64,000 bases of DNA from positions 68,461 through 132,460 of the forward strand of contig JBJLFR010000007.1 in NCBI GenBank assembly GCA_045565285.1, read 5' to 3'. A model generated the notes under the pieces. The model searched no databases and was not told the DNA's origin. It was given only the letters and a program-made list of their open reading frames with translations. The number at the start of each line of letters is the position of its first letter. The first letter of the stretch is position 1. Below, one piece after another: positions 26,811 to 35,615 of the stretch. The translations under genes and the position numbers were made by a program. This stretch comes from CACIIZ01 sp045565285. GTDB taxonomy: Bacteria; Pseudomonadota; Alphaproteobacteria; Rhodobacterales; Rhodobacteraceae.

Positions 26811-27223
26811 TTTATTTTAGTCCAATTTTGAGCTTTACAGAATATTAATATGCAACCACTTACACTTAATGTATTCCCAGAAAGACTCATTTTAGAGTTG
26901 TAAATTTTTTTGGAACCATCGTCATTATTGCTGCTAGGGTCCCATATTTTTCCGTTTGCATATTGACCATCGCCTTTATCGATCATGTCCCAAACTATTA
27001 GCTGGTTAAGATTTTCATAGTTGCTGTTTTTTGCACCCTTTCTATAAGCAGTTTTTATAGTTCCACACGTTTTACTCTTATCTTTAGTACATGCACCGAA
27101 TTTAACATGTAAATAATTACCTTCCTCATTTTTTTCAGTTTGAAAAGTTCCAGTAACAACTTCAGCTTGTAGAGCTACAGATAAAAAGAATAGAGTAATA
27201 AAAGAAATAAAAATTTTTTTCAT
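26807..27223 (-). CDS. Periplasmic DUF2147-family protein, antisense inside the his operon
   Basis: The 138-residue product from ATG 27221-27223 has a signal peptide (KKIFISFITLFFLSVALQA) and a DUF2147-like body. Typical pieces are VTGTFQTE, the paired cysteines in FGACTKDKSKTCGTI, NGKIWDPSSN and SGCILIFCKAQNW. DUF2147 proteins replace or shape small exported domains of unknown function. A GGAG site precedes this start, whereas an upstream ATG at 27256 would spoil the signal peptide. The gene points against hisH and hisA and ends within the hisH stop codon. Confidence 0.78.
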   Translation of the reverse strand: MKKIFISFITLFFLSVALQAEVVTGTFQTEKNEEGNYLHVKFGACTKDKSKTCGTIKTAYRKGAKNSNYENLNQLIVWDMIDKGDGQYANGKIWDPSSNNDDGSKKIYNSKMSLSGNTLSVSGCILIFCKAQNWTKIN

Positions 27224-27306
27224 GATTTTCTCCAATTTTTTTTCACTATAAAACATTGATAGACTGATTACAAGGTTATATGAATGATGTTAATAGGAGA
27301 ATATTA

Positions 27307-28026
27307 ATGATTTTATACCCGGCAATAGATTTAAAAAATGGTAGGTGTGTTCGTTTAATTCAGGGAAAAATGAATAGGGAGACTGTTTTTAATAATGATC
27401 CATTAATACAAGCTAAATCATTTGAAGATCAAGGATGTGAATGGCTTCATATAGTTGATTTAGACGGTGCATTATCTCAATCATTAGTAAATCAAAATCT
27501 TATTAACAAAATAGTCATTAATGTTTCAATCCCAATTCAACTAGGTGGTGGTATAAGGAATCTAAAAAATATTGAAAAGTGGATTTCAATTGGTGTTCAA
27601 AGAGTTATTTTAGGTACTATTGCACTCAGAAAACCACAATTAGTTAAAGATGCATGCAAATATTTTCCAAACAAAATAGCCATAGGGATTGATGCAAAGA
27701 ATAGTAATGTAATGGTAGAGGGATGGGTAAAAAAATCAAACATATCTGTTTTTGATTTAGCAAAATCTTTTGAAGATGTTGGAGCATCAGCTATAATTTA
27801 CACTGATATAAATAAAGACGGAATGATGCTAGGACCAGATTTTAAAGGAACAAGAAAATTATCGGAATATGTTTCTATTCCTATCATTGCATCTGGTGGA
27901 GTATCTTCAATTTCTGACTTAAGAAAATTAAAAAATAACTGTCCAAAACTCAATGGAGTAGTTTGTGGAAGAGCGTTATATGATAAAAAAATTAAAGTTA
28001 ATGAAGCAATAAGAGTTTTAAATTAA
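27307..28026 (+). CDS. hisA: ProFAR isomerase
   Basis: The 239-residue (beta/alpha)8 enzyme starts MILYPAIDLKNGRCVRL, with the catalytic Asp in PAIDL, and has the second catalytic Asp in YTDINKDGMMLGPD and phosphate-binding loops at LGGGIR and IASGGV. It performs the Amadori rearrangement of ProFAR to PRFAR. ATG 27307 is chosen because TAGGAGA lies 8-14 bases before it; an ATG at 27280 would add nine unlikely residues. It is 1 bp from hisF. Confidence 0.95.
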   Translation: MILYPAIDLKNGRCVRLIQGKMNRETVFNNDPLIQAKSFEDQGCEWLHIVDLDGALSQSLVNQNLINKIVINVSIPIQLGGGIRNLKNIEKWISIGVQRVILGTIALRKPQLVKDACKYFPNKIAIGIDAKNSNVMVEGWVKKSNISVFDLAKSFEDVGASAIIYTDINKDGMMLGPDFKGTRKLSEYVSIPIIASGGVSSISDLRKLKNNCPKLNGVVCGRALYDKKIKVNEAIRVLN

Positions 28027-28027
28027 T

Positions 28028-28786
28028 ATGTTAAAAATTAGAATTATTCCTTGTCTTGATGTAAAAAACGGTAGAGTAGTAAAAGGTATTAAATTTAAAA
28101 ATTTAAAAGACGCTGGAGATCCAGTTCTTGCTGCACAAGCATATGATGAATCAGGTGCTGATGAGCTTTGTTTTTTGGACATAGCCGCAACACTCGAAAA
28201 TAGAGATTTAACAATAGGTCTTATAAGAAAGACTGCTGAAAGATGTTTTATCCCTATAACGGTTGGAGGAGGAATTAGGAAAATTGAAGATATAAGAAAT
28301 TTGCTTTTGAATGGAGCTGATAAGATAAGTTTTAATTCTGCTGCAATTAGAAATCCAGACATAATATCAAGTGCTGCAAATAAATTTGGAAGTCAATGCA
28401 TAGTTGTGGCTATCGATGCAAAAAAAACAAAACATAACTCTTGGGAAATTTATTCGCATGGGGGAACAAAAGAAACAGGAATTGATGCTATTTCGTTTGC
28501 AAAAGATATGCAGAAAAGGGGTGCAGGAGAGATACTTTTAACTTCAATGGATAAAGACGGAACTAAAAATGGATATGATATAGAATTGACGAATTTAATC
28601 TCTAAATCACTTACAATACCCATTATCGCTTCAGGTGGTGCTGGGAAATTAGAGCATTTTAAAAGTGTAATCAAACAAGGTAAAGCGTCTGCTATTCTAG
28701 CAGCATCTATCTTTCATTTTGGAGAAATATCTATTAAACAAGTAAAGTCTTACTTAAAAAGAGAAGGAATCCCTGTAAGGATATAA
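28028..28786 (+). CDS. hisF: Imidazole glycerol phosphate synthase, cyclase subunit
   Basis: The 252-residue barrel begins MLKIRIIPCLDVKNGRVVKG, with the catalytic Asp in CLDVKNG, followed by the second catalytic Asp in LTSMDKDGTKNGYD and the phosphate loops VGGGIR and IASGGAG. With HisH it makes imidazole-glycerol phosphate and AICAR from PRFAR and ammonia. It is a clear paralogue of HisA, just upstream, as in other bacteria. Confidence 0.96.
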   Translation: MLKIRIIPCLDVKNGRVVKGIKFKNLKDAGDPVLAAQAYDESGADELCFLDIAATLENRDLTIGLIRKTAERCFIPITVGGGIRKIEDIRNLLLNGADKISFNSAAIRNPDIISSAANKFGSQCIVVAIDAKKTKHNSWEIYSHGGTKETGIDAISFAKDMQKRGAGEILLTSMDKDGTKNGYDIELTNLISKSLTIPIIASGGAGKLEHFKSVIKQGKASAILAASIFHFGEISIKQVKSYLKREGIPVRI

Positions 28787-28790
28787 AATT

Positions 28791-29105
28791 ATGATTTTAA
28801 AAGATTTAATTGAAGTAATAAAAAGCAGAAAAAATAATGAAGATGGTCAAAGCTATACTGCAAGCTTATTTAATGAAGGATTACAAGAATGTTGCAAAAA
28901 ATTTGGTGAAGAAGCTGTTGAACTTATAATTGCAGCTCTTCAGAGAAAAGATGACGATTTGAAAGAAGAATCTGCAGATCTCATTTATCATTTTCTTGTG
29001 TTACTTGAAATATGCAATGTTGATTTTAATGATGTATTATGTGTCCTTGAAGGCAGGATGAACCAATCTGGTTTAAAAGAAAAATCTAATAGATTAAGAA
29101 AATAA
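28791..29105 (+). CDS. hisE: Phosphoribosyl-ATP pyrophosphatase
   Basis: The 104-residue all-helical protein has the PRA-PH motif KKFGEEAVELIIAALQ with conserved metal-binding glutamates, and EESADLIYHFLVLL. It hydrolyses phosphoribosyl-ATP to phosphoribosyl-AMP, the second step of the pathway. It is a separate protein, not fused to HisI, and the last gene of the his run, 4 bp after hisF. HisG, HisD, HisI and HisC are not in this window. Confidence 0.93.
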   Translation: MILKDLIEVIKSRKNNEDGQSYTASLFNEGLQECCKKFGEEAVELIIAALQRKDDDLKEESADLIYHFLVLLEICNVDFNDVLCVLEGRMNQSGLKEKSNRLRK

Positions 29106-29234
29106 TAATAAATTATTAAATACCCTGACTTAGGTTTTATCAAATTAAAAATAAAAATTATAATTTAATTTTTAAGTAATCTTGTATTTATTTATTTAAA
29201 TACTATCTCTCTATCTCATTATTAAATTAAACAC

Positions 29235-29792
29235 ATGAAACTAATTTTTATCAAATTCCTTACATATATCAGTCTTGCAATGATATTTTCTCTTCCTCTT
29301 AATGCTAATATTAAACAACATATAAATATGGATGATTTTTATTTTGAATCAATTGACGGTGGATATATTAACTTAGCTGCTTTTAAAGGTCGTCCTATTT
29401 TAATAACTAATACGGCTTCAAATTGTGGATTTACTAAACAATATAGCGAATTACAAAAACTACATGATGAGTTTTCTGAAAGTGGGTTGGTTGTTTTGGC
29501 AATTCCTTCACAAGATTTTTTTCAAGAATTTAAGGATGACGAAAAAGTTAAAGAGTTTTGCGATGTTAATTTTTCGTTAACACTCCCAATGACTACAATA
29601 ACAAATGTAAAGGGAAAGGATGCTCATCCACTTTTCAAATGGTTGGCAGACCAACATAATTTTAGGCCTGTTTGGAATTTTAATAAAGTGTTATTGGATA
29701 AAGATGGAAAGTTTGTTGCAAGTTTTGGGTCTTTTACAAATCCAAATTCTAGGAAAATTAGAACAAAAATTTTAGATTTATTAAAAAATTAG
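29235..29792 (+). CDS. Exported glutathione peroxidase-family protein
   Basis: The 185-residue product begins with a signal peptide (about residues 1-24, ending LPLNAN) and contains the GPx thioredoxin fold: ILITNTASNCGFTKQY with the peroxidatic Cys (not selenocysteine), a Gln-bearing region corresponding to AIPSQDFF, and the Trp/Asn pair in PVWNFNKVLLDKDG. Cys-type GPx enzymes reduce peroxides, in bacteria mostly with thioredoxin-like donors. Export places it in the periplasm, unlike the common cytoplasmic BtuE type. Confidence 0.88.
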   Translation: MKLIFIKFLTYISLAMIFSLPLNANIKQHINMDDFYFESIDGGYINLAAFKGRPILITNTASNCGFTKQYSELQKLHDEFSESGLVVLAIPSQDFFQEFKDDEKVKEFCDVNFSLTLPMTTITNVKGKDAHPLFKWLADQHNFRPVWNFNKVLLDKDGKFVASFGSFTNPNSRKIRTKILDLLKN

Positions 29793-29868
29793 TTAGTTTA
29801 ACATTTACGATTAGAATAAAATGATTTAAACAATAAAAAGTTGAATTTAATTTATATGAGGATTTATT

Positions 29869-29952
29869 ATGAAGAATTTTTTAATTGTTACTTCTTTGTT
29901 GATACTAACAGGCTGCTCTACATTTGATGTACCATTAATTCCCTGGTTCTAA
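29869..29952 (+). CDS. Very small lipoprotein (27 residues)
   Basis: From ATG 29869, with GAGGA seven bases upstream, the frame reads MKNFLIVTSLLILTGCSTF and ends VPLIPWF with TAA at 29950-29952. It has a complete lipoprotein signal with lipobox LTGC, leaving a 12-residue mature peptide whose Ser at position +2 would direct it to the outer membrane. Short lipoproteins like this are known in proteobacteria, but I cannot name a family. It sits alone between gpx and mmsA. Confidence 0.7.
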   Translation: MKNFLIVTSLLILTGCSTFDVPLIPWF

Positions 29953-30248
29953 TATTAAAATTAAACGATCTTAAAATCTTTTAATATTTTTTGCTTTATT
30001 CTTTAATTGATTAAATAAAAGAATATTTTTTTAAGTTAATTAATTATAAAATATTATTTACTGTTTAGTAGTCTTTTTATAAATTTATTATATTATTTAT
30101 AGAAGTTACGTTCTGACAATATATTTATAAAATTATTGTATTACTCAGTCACATCAATTTTTTAATCTTCACAATTTATTTAGATTTTATAATTACATAT
30201 TTTTAAATTAATATTATACTTTTGAATTTAAACTTTAGGGAGAAACAC
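29953..30248. other. AT-rich intergenic stretch before the valine degradation operon
   Basis: This 296-bp stretch is extremely AT-rich with stops in all frames and no recognisable gene or RNA. It should contain the promoter of the mmsA operon, but many weak matches make it impossible to choose one. A GGGAGAA ribosome binding site is at its 3' end, five bases before the mmsA ATG. Confidence 0.6.
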
Positions 30249-31748
30249 ATGAAAGTAATTGGCCATTTTGTTAACGGTCGTGAAATTAATAGCAGTTCTA
30301 AAAGAACTGCAGACATTTTTAACCCAGCAACTGGTGAAATTCAAAGTAGAGTGTCCTTGGGTTTAGCTTCTGAGTTGGATGAAGCGGTAGAAAAAGCAAA
30401 AATAAGTCAACCTGCATGGGGTGCAACCAATCCTCAAAAAAGAGCAAGAGTAATTATGAAATTTATAGATCTTTTACATAGAGATATGGATGAATTAGCA
30501 ACTGTTTTATCTTCTGAACATGGTAAAACAATTCCTGATGCTAAAGGAGATATAATTAGAGGTTTAGAGGTAGCTGAATTCTGTATTGGTGCTCCTCATT
30601 TGCTTAAAGGTGAATTTACCGATAGTGCAGGTCCTGGAATAGATATGTATTCCATGAGACAACCACTTGGGGTGGTATCTGGTATTACTCCTTTTAATTT
30701 TCCTGCAATGATTCCAATGTGGAAATTTTGTCCTGCTATTGCTGCAGGCAATGCATTTATTTTAAAACCATCTGAAAGAGATCCCTCTGTCCCTATGATG
30801 TTAGCAAATTTAATGTTTGAAGCAGGTTTGCCAGAAGGTATCCTTCAAGTTGTCAATGGTGATAAAGAAATTGTAGATGCTATTTTAGATAATGAAGATA
30901 TTTCAGCAATAGGTTTCGTGGGATCTACACCTATTGCTGAATATATATATTCAAGAGGTTGTTCAAATGGAAAAAGGGTTCAGTGTTTTGGAGGTGCAAA
31001 AAATCATATGATTGTTATGCCTGATGCTGATCTAGATCAAGCGGCTGATGCACTTGTAGGAGCTGGTTATGGTGCAGCAGGTGAAAGGTGCATGGCTATT
31101 TCAGTTGCATTACCAGTTGGAAAAGAAACTGGTGATAAGCTAATTGAGAAACTTGTACCACGGATTGAATCATTAAAAATAGGACCTTATACATCAGAAA
31201 ATGAGGTTGATTTTGGCCCTGTGGTAACAAAACAGGCTCAACAAAGAATTCTTAGTTTGGTAGATTCTGGTGTTCAGAGTGGAGCAAATCTTGTAGTTGA
31301 TGGTAGAAATTTCAAAATGCAAGGTTATGAGAATGGATTCTTTGTAGGTGCTTGTTTATTTGATAACGTAAAAACAGATATGGATATATATAAACAAGAA
31401 ATTTTTGGTCCTGTTCTTTCTACCGTAAGAACTGAAAGCTATGAACAAGCAATGTCTATTGCTATGAATAACGAATATGGTAATGGAACTGCAATTTTTA
31501 CTAGGGATGGTGATACTGCAAGGGATTTTGCTAATAGAATAAACATTGGAATGGTAGGAATAAATGTCCCTATACCTGTTCCTTTAGCCTATCATACATT
31601 TGGAGGTTGGAAAAAATCTGCTTTTGGTGATCTTAATCAACATGGACCTGACGCTTTTCGATTTTATACTAGAACTAAAACTATAACATCCCGCTGGCCT
31701 ACTGGTATAAAAGAGGGGGCAAAGTTTTCAATACCAACAATGGATTAA
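30249..31748 (+). CDS. mmsA: Methylmalonate-semialdehyde dehydrogenase (CoA-acylating)
   Basis: The 499-residue aldehyde dehydrogenase has FNFPAMIPMWKFCPAIAAGN near the NAD-binding region, GFVGSTPIAEYIY, GGAKNHMIVMPDADLD (specific for MMSDH) and the catalytic Cys in GAAGERCMAISVALPVG. It converts methylmalonate semialdehyde with CoA and NAD+ to propionyl-CoA and CO2, the last step specific to valine. The ATG at 30249 is preceded by GGGAGAA; an upstream TTG is not needed. First gene of the operon. Confidence 0.95.
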   Translation: MKVIGHFVNGREINSSSKRTADIFNPATGEIQSRVSLGLASELDEAVEKAKISQPAWGATNPQKRARVIMKFIDLLHRDMDELATVLSSEHGKTIPDAKGDIIRGLEVAEFCIGAPHLLKGEFTDSAGPGIDMYSMRQPLGVVSGITPFNFPAMIPMWKFCPAIAAGNAFILKPSERDPSVPMMLANLMFEAGLPEGILQVVNGDKEIVDAILDNEDISAIGFVGSTPIAEYIYSRGCSNGKRVQCFGGAKNHMIVMPDADLDQAADALVGAGYGAAGERCMAISVALPVGKETGDKLIEKLVPRIESLKIGPYTSENEVDFGPVVTKQAQQRILSLVDSGVQSGANLVVDGRNFKMQGYENGFFVGACLFDNVKTDMDIYKQEIFGPVLSTVRTESYEQAMSIAMNNEYGNGTAIFTRDGDTARDFANRINIGMVGINVPIPVPLAYHTFGGWKKSAFGDLNQHGPDAFRFYTRTKTITSRWPTGIKEGAKFSIPTMD

Positions 31749-31771
31749 ACTTATAATTACGAATTATAATA

Positions 31772-32905
31772 ATGGACTTTTCGCTATCTTCCGAACAACG
31801 ACTTATTTTTGATACCGCTTATGAATTTGGACAAAGTTCAATTGCCCCGTTTGCTTTAGAATGGGAAAGAAGTTTAATACCAAAAAGTATCCTAAAAGAA
31901 GCTGGGGAATTAGGTTTTGCTTCTTTGTATGTTGATGAAGAAGACGGTGGTTCAGGGCTCTCACGCTTAGATTCCACTTTAGTTTTTGAAGCTTTAGCAA
32001 TGTCGTGTCCTTCGGTTTCATCATTTATTTCGATTCATAATATGTGTGCTTGGATGATTTCGAAAAATGGAAATCAAAATATTAAAAATAAATTTTTGCA
32101 GCCAATGATCAGTATGGATAAGATTTGTTCTTATTGTTTAACTGAACCAGATTCAGGATCTGATAGTGCCGCTCTTAAAACTAAAGCTGAGAGGACAAAC
32201 GAAGGTTTTAGGATAAATGGAACTAAGTCATTTATTTCTGGCGGAGCTTTTTCAGATATATATCTTACCATGGTTAGAACAGGAGATAACGGTCCACATG
32301 GTATATCTGCACTTTTAGTAGAAAAAAATTCTGAAGGTTTGAGTTTTGGGTCTAATGAAGAAAAAATGGGTTGGAGATCTCAACCTACAGCACAAGTTAT
32401 ATTTGAAGATTGCAGTATTTCCTCTAAACACTTATTAGGAGAAGAAAATAAGGGTTTTATTTATGCTATGCGTGGTTTGGATGGTGGACGCCTAAATATT
32501 GCAGCAGCAGCATTGGGTGGTGCACAAACAGCCTTTAATATTGCAAAAGAATATATAAAGGAAAGAAAGGCTTTTGGTAAAAGGTTGACTGATTTTCAGG
32601 GGTTAAGGTTTAAAGTTGCTGATATGGAAATTGCTATTAACTCCTCTAGGGTTTTTTTGAGGGAGGCTGCTTGGAAACTGGATAATGAAAGTTCTGATGC
32701 TAGTCTATACTGTGCTATGGCAAAAAAATATGTAACTGATAGTGCTTTTAATATTGCAAATAATTCATTACAACTCCTTGGAGGATATGGATACTTAACT
32801 GACTATGGTATTGAAAAAATTGTTCGTGATTTGAGAGTGCATCAGATTTTAGAAGGTACAAATGAAATTATGCAATTAATAATTGCAAGAGATTCGCTAA
32901 AATAA
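31772..32905 (+). CDS. Acyl-CoA dehydrogenase, probably isobutyryl-CoA dehydrogenase
   Basis: The 377-residue flavoprotein has both acyl-CoA dehydrogenase signatures, CLTEPDSGSDSAALKTKAER and LLGGYGYLTDYGIEKIVRDLR, with the catalytic Glu expected in the ILEGTNEIMQL segment. Its place between mmsA and the hydroxyisobutyryl-CoA hydrolase gene, together with similarity to the ACAD8 group, makes isobutyryl-CoA to methacrylyl-CoA the probable reaction. An electron-transferring flavoprotein would accept the electrons; no ETF genes are here. Confidence 0.88.
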   Translation: MDFSLSSEQRLIFDTAYEFGQSSIAPFALEWERSLIPKSILKEAGELGFASLYVDEEDGGSGLSRLDSTLVFEALAMSCPSVSSFISIHNMCAWMISKNGNQNIKNKFLQPMISMDKICSYCLTEPDSGSDSAALKTKAERTNEGFRINGTKSFISGGAFSDIYLTMVRTGDNGPHGISALLVEKNSEGLSFGSNEEKMGWRSQPTAQVIFEDCSISSKHLLGEENKGFIYAMRGLDGGRLNIAAAALGGAQTAFNIAKEYIKERKAFGKRLTDFQGLRFKVADMEIAINSSRVFLREAAWKLDNESSDASLYCAMAKKYVTDSAFNIANNSLQLLGGYGYLTDYGIEKIVRDLRVHQILEGTNEIMQLIIARDSLK

Positions 32906-32917
32906 TATGAATTTTTT

Positions 32918-33946
32918 ATGAAAGATATTCTTATTCGGAAGAATGGTCATGTTGGTCATATTACTTTAAATAGACCTAAAGCACTAAATGCTTTGACATA
33001 TGAGATGATTTCAGAAATTGAAAAGGCCTTAATCTCATGGAAAGAAAATATTAAAATTAAAGCAATTTTAGTAGATGCTAATGGTGATAAAGCCTTTTGT
33101 TCTGGAGGGGATGTTTCAAATTTATATAAACATGGCGTTCTTGGAAACTATGAATTTGGTAAATCATTTTGGGCTGATGAATATCGTTTGAATCTTTTAA
33201 TTGCAAATTATCCTAAACCCTATGTTGTTTTTATGCAGGGCTTTATAATGGGAGGTGGGGTTGGTATTTCTTGCCATGGAAGTCATCGTATAGTTGGGAA
33301 TAGTAGTATTATAGCTATGCCAGAATGTAGTATTGGTTTAGTACCAGATGTAGGTGGCTCTTTCCTGCTTACTAGAAAATCAAAAAAACTAGGTATTTAC
33401 CTTGGAATTACTGGTTCTCATATGAAAGCAGATGATGCAATTTTTACAAATTTTGCAGATTTTTTTATTGGTGAAAAATACTGGAGTGAAGTAAAGTCAA
33501 AATTAATAAAAACAGGTGATACAACTTTTTTAAATAAATTCAAAAGAGATATTTTAGAATCACCGCTTAAAGAAAACCTACAACTAATTGATGATGTTTT
33601 TTCTTTAAGTGAATTATCTTTGATAATACAAAAGATGGAACTAAATCCTTTTTTTTCTAATAGTTTAAAAAAATTAAAAAAATCCTCACCATTATCTGTT
33701 TTAACATCATATCACATGCTTCAAATGCCAGAAATTTTTAAGTCAGTAAAAGAAGCACTTAAAATTGAATACCGTTTTACTGCTAGAGCACAAGAATTCT
33801 CTGATTTTCAAGAAGGTATAAGATCAATGATAATTGATAAAGATAAAAATCCTGTTTGGAAGTATCCAAATATTGAGAAGGTTCCGATTCAGAAAGTCTT
33901 TGATTTTTTAAAACCTTTTAATAAATCAAATGAGTTAAATATTTAA
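32918..33946 (+). CDS. Enoyl-CoA hydratase/isomerase family, probable 3-hydroxyisobutyryl-CoA hydrolase
   Basis: The 342-residue crotonase-fold protein has oxyanion-hole segments FCSGGDVSNLYKHG and FIMGGGVGISCHGSHRI, then MPECSIGLVPDVGGSF with the catalytic Glu and Asp. Its long C-terminal half (residues 200-342) is characteristic of HIBYL-CoA hydrolases and not of plain enoyl-CoA hydratases (about 260 residues). It would release free 3-hydroxyisobutyrate, the substrate of MmsB encoded next. A separate methacrylyl-CoA hydratase is not visible in the cluster. Confidence 0.88.
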   Translation: MKDILIRKNGHVGHITLNRPKALNALTYEMISEIEKALISWKENIKIKAILVDANGDKAFCSGGDVSNLYKHGVLGNYEFGKSFWADEYRLNLLIANYPKPYVVFMQGFIMGGGVGISCHGSHRIVGNSSIIAMPECSIGLVPDVGGSFLLTRKSKKLGIYLGITGSHMKADDAIFTNFADFFIGEKYWSEVKSKLIKTGDTTFLNKFKRDILESPLKENLQLIDDVFSLSELSLIIQKMELNPFFSNSLKKLKKSSPLSVLTSYHMLQMPEIFKSVKEALKIEYRFTARAQEFSDFQEGIRSMIIDKDKNPVWKYPNIEKVPIQKVFDFLKPFNKSNELNI

Positions 33947-33961
33947 TTAGGAGGAAAGATA

Positions 33962-34831
33962 ATGAATATTGGTTTTATTGGCCTAGGAAATATGGGTTTG
34001 CCTATGGCTGAAAATTTGCAAAAAGCAGGTTATGAAGTTGTTGGATTCGATATAAAAAAGGATGTAAACACTTCAGTTAAGATTGCAAATAATTTTGAGA
34101 ATCTCATAAAAGATAATGAAGTGATATTTACAATGCTTCCTAGTGGAAATGAAGTTTCTAAAGTTTATAATGAAATTGTTACAAAATGTGAAAGTTCAAC
34201 TGTAATGGTAGATTGTTCTACTATTGATATTAATAATGCACATTTCATTTCAGATCTTGCAAAAAAAAATAAACTACAAACTTTAGATGCTCCAGTTTCT
34301 GGTGGAGTGGTTGGTGCAATAGACGGTACATTAACTTTTATGGTAGGAGGGGATCAAAAAGCTTTTAAAAAAATAAAACCATTGTTTGAAATAATGGGTA
34401 AAAAGGCTGTTTATTGTGGAGATTCAGGTTCTGGACAAGCAGCTAAAATGTGTAACAACATGATTTTGGGAATTTCAATGATTGGTGTCTGTGAAGCATT
34501 TTCATTAGCAAAAAATATAGGTTTAGATGTAGAAAAATTATTTGAGGTTTCTTCTAATTCATCAGGAAGTTGCTGGGCTTTAAATACGTATTGCCCTGTC
34601 CCTGGAATAGGTCCTAAAACACCTGCAGATAACAGCTATATACCAGGGTTCTCTTCTGAATTAATGCTAAAAGATTTAAGTCTAGCACAAAGTGCAGCAA
34701 AACAATCAAATTCACATACCCCACTTGGTGCAAATGCAAAGAAAATTTATGAAAAACTATTGAAAGAAGGGGGCAAGGGAAAAGACTTTTCCTATATTTT
34801 ACCTTTTTTTAGTAAAAAAAGTAGAAACTAG
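33962..34831 (+). CDS. mmsB: 3-hydroxyisobutyrate dehydrogenase
   Basis: The 289-residue product has the NAD-binding FIGLGNMGLPMAENLQKAGY at its start, DAPVSGGVVGAIDGTLTFMVGG with the substrate-binding SGG, and the catalytic Lys in GQAAKMCNNMILG. This is the standard layout of the beta-hydroxyacid dehydrogenase family, and FSSELMLKDLSLA fits the HIBADH branch. It oxidises 3-hydroxyisobutyrate to methylmalonate semialdehyde, feeding MmsA. An AGGAGG-like site precedes the ATG. It closes the operon and overlaps the convergent methyltransferase by 4 bp. Confidence 0.95.
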   Translation: MNIGFIGLGNMGLPMAENLQKAGYEVVGFDIKKDVNTSVKIANNFENLIKDNEVIFTMLPSGNEVSKVYNEIVTKCESSTVMVDCSTIDINNAHFISDLAKKNKLQTLDAPVSGGVVGAIDGTLTFMVGGDQKAFKKIKPLFEIMGKKAVYCGDSGSGQAAKMCNNMILGISMIGVCEAFSLAKNIGLDVEKLFEVSSNSSGSCWALNTYCPVPGIGPKTPADNSYIPGFSSELMLKDLSLAQSAAKQSNSHTPLGANAKKIYEKLLKEGGKGKDFSYILPFFSKKSRN

Positions 34832-35421
34832 ATTTTTAGTTTAGCAAATATGTGCATAACTTTTATTTGTTTATTATCAAAACTTAAGTTTTTTTCTTTA
34901 AAGAAGTTAAAGATCTTAAAGTCATTTTTTTTTAAAACTTTTCTTATTTCATTTTCGGATCTTGGTACGTAAAGTCTGTTTAAGTTATCTCTATAAATTT
35001 TATAACCTTCATGGATACCGATATACAAAATGCCGTTGTTGTTTAAAGCTTTTGAGATTTTTTTAAATAATATATCTTGTATATTTTTCCCCAAATGTTG
35101 AATAGAAAAGGATGCCCACATACCATCATATTTTTTTAAAAATGTTATTTTACTTAAATCAACTTGCTGAATTTTTATACCTTTAAGATTATTAAGCTTT
35201 TCAAGCATTTGAGGAGAAGCATCTACTGCATCTACTTTTAATCCCTGCTTATGAAACCAGATTGTTTTTTCTCCAGTACCGCAACCTAAATCAATAATTT
35301 CTCCTTCTGATTTAATTTCATTCAAAAATATTTTCTGACTTAAATCTATACCTTCATTTGTCCTCCATTCAGCATATTTATGAGCATTTTTATTATAAAA
35401 TTCTACAGTTTTTTTATCCAT
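34828..35421 (-). CDS. Class I SAM-dependent methyltransferase
   Basis: The 197-residue protein has motif I IIDLGCGTGEKTIW (about residues 42-55), the acidic end of strand 2 in VDAVDASPQML, and motif IV in YDGMWASFSIQHL. This is the UbiE/TehB-like small-molecule methyltransferase layout. The N-terminal YNKNAHKYAEW is common in that group. The C-terminal half has several basic residues. The substrate cannot be told. Confidence 0.82.
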   Translation of the reverse strand: MDKKTVEFYNKNAHKYAEWRTNEGIDLSQKIFLNEIKSEGEIIDLGCGTGEKTIWFHKQGLKVDAVDASPQMLEKLNNLKGIKIQQVDLSKITFLKKYDGMWASFSIQHLGKNIQDILFKKISKALNNNGILYIGIHEGYKIYRDNLNRLYVPRSENEIRKVLKKNDFKIFNFFKEKNLSFDNKQIKVMHIFAKLKI

Positions 35422-35615
35422 TTTTTTTTAAATTCAATTATTAAATAAGTTTTAAATTATGAATTATTTTATAGAATATATAATTTTATTTTTCAAAATT
35501 TTTATCTTAAAGAAACTATTTAAGAAATTTATATTCTTATAATTATTTATTAATTTGGTTGTAATTTTATTAGAATTAAGTTTAACCTAAATTGATAAGA
35601 TACTACGATATTGAT

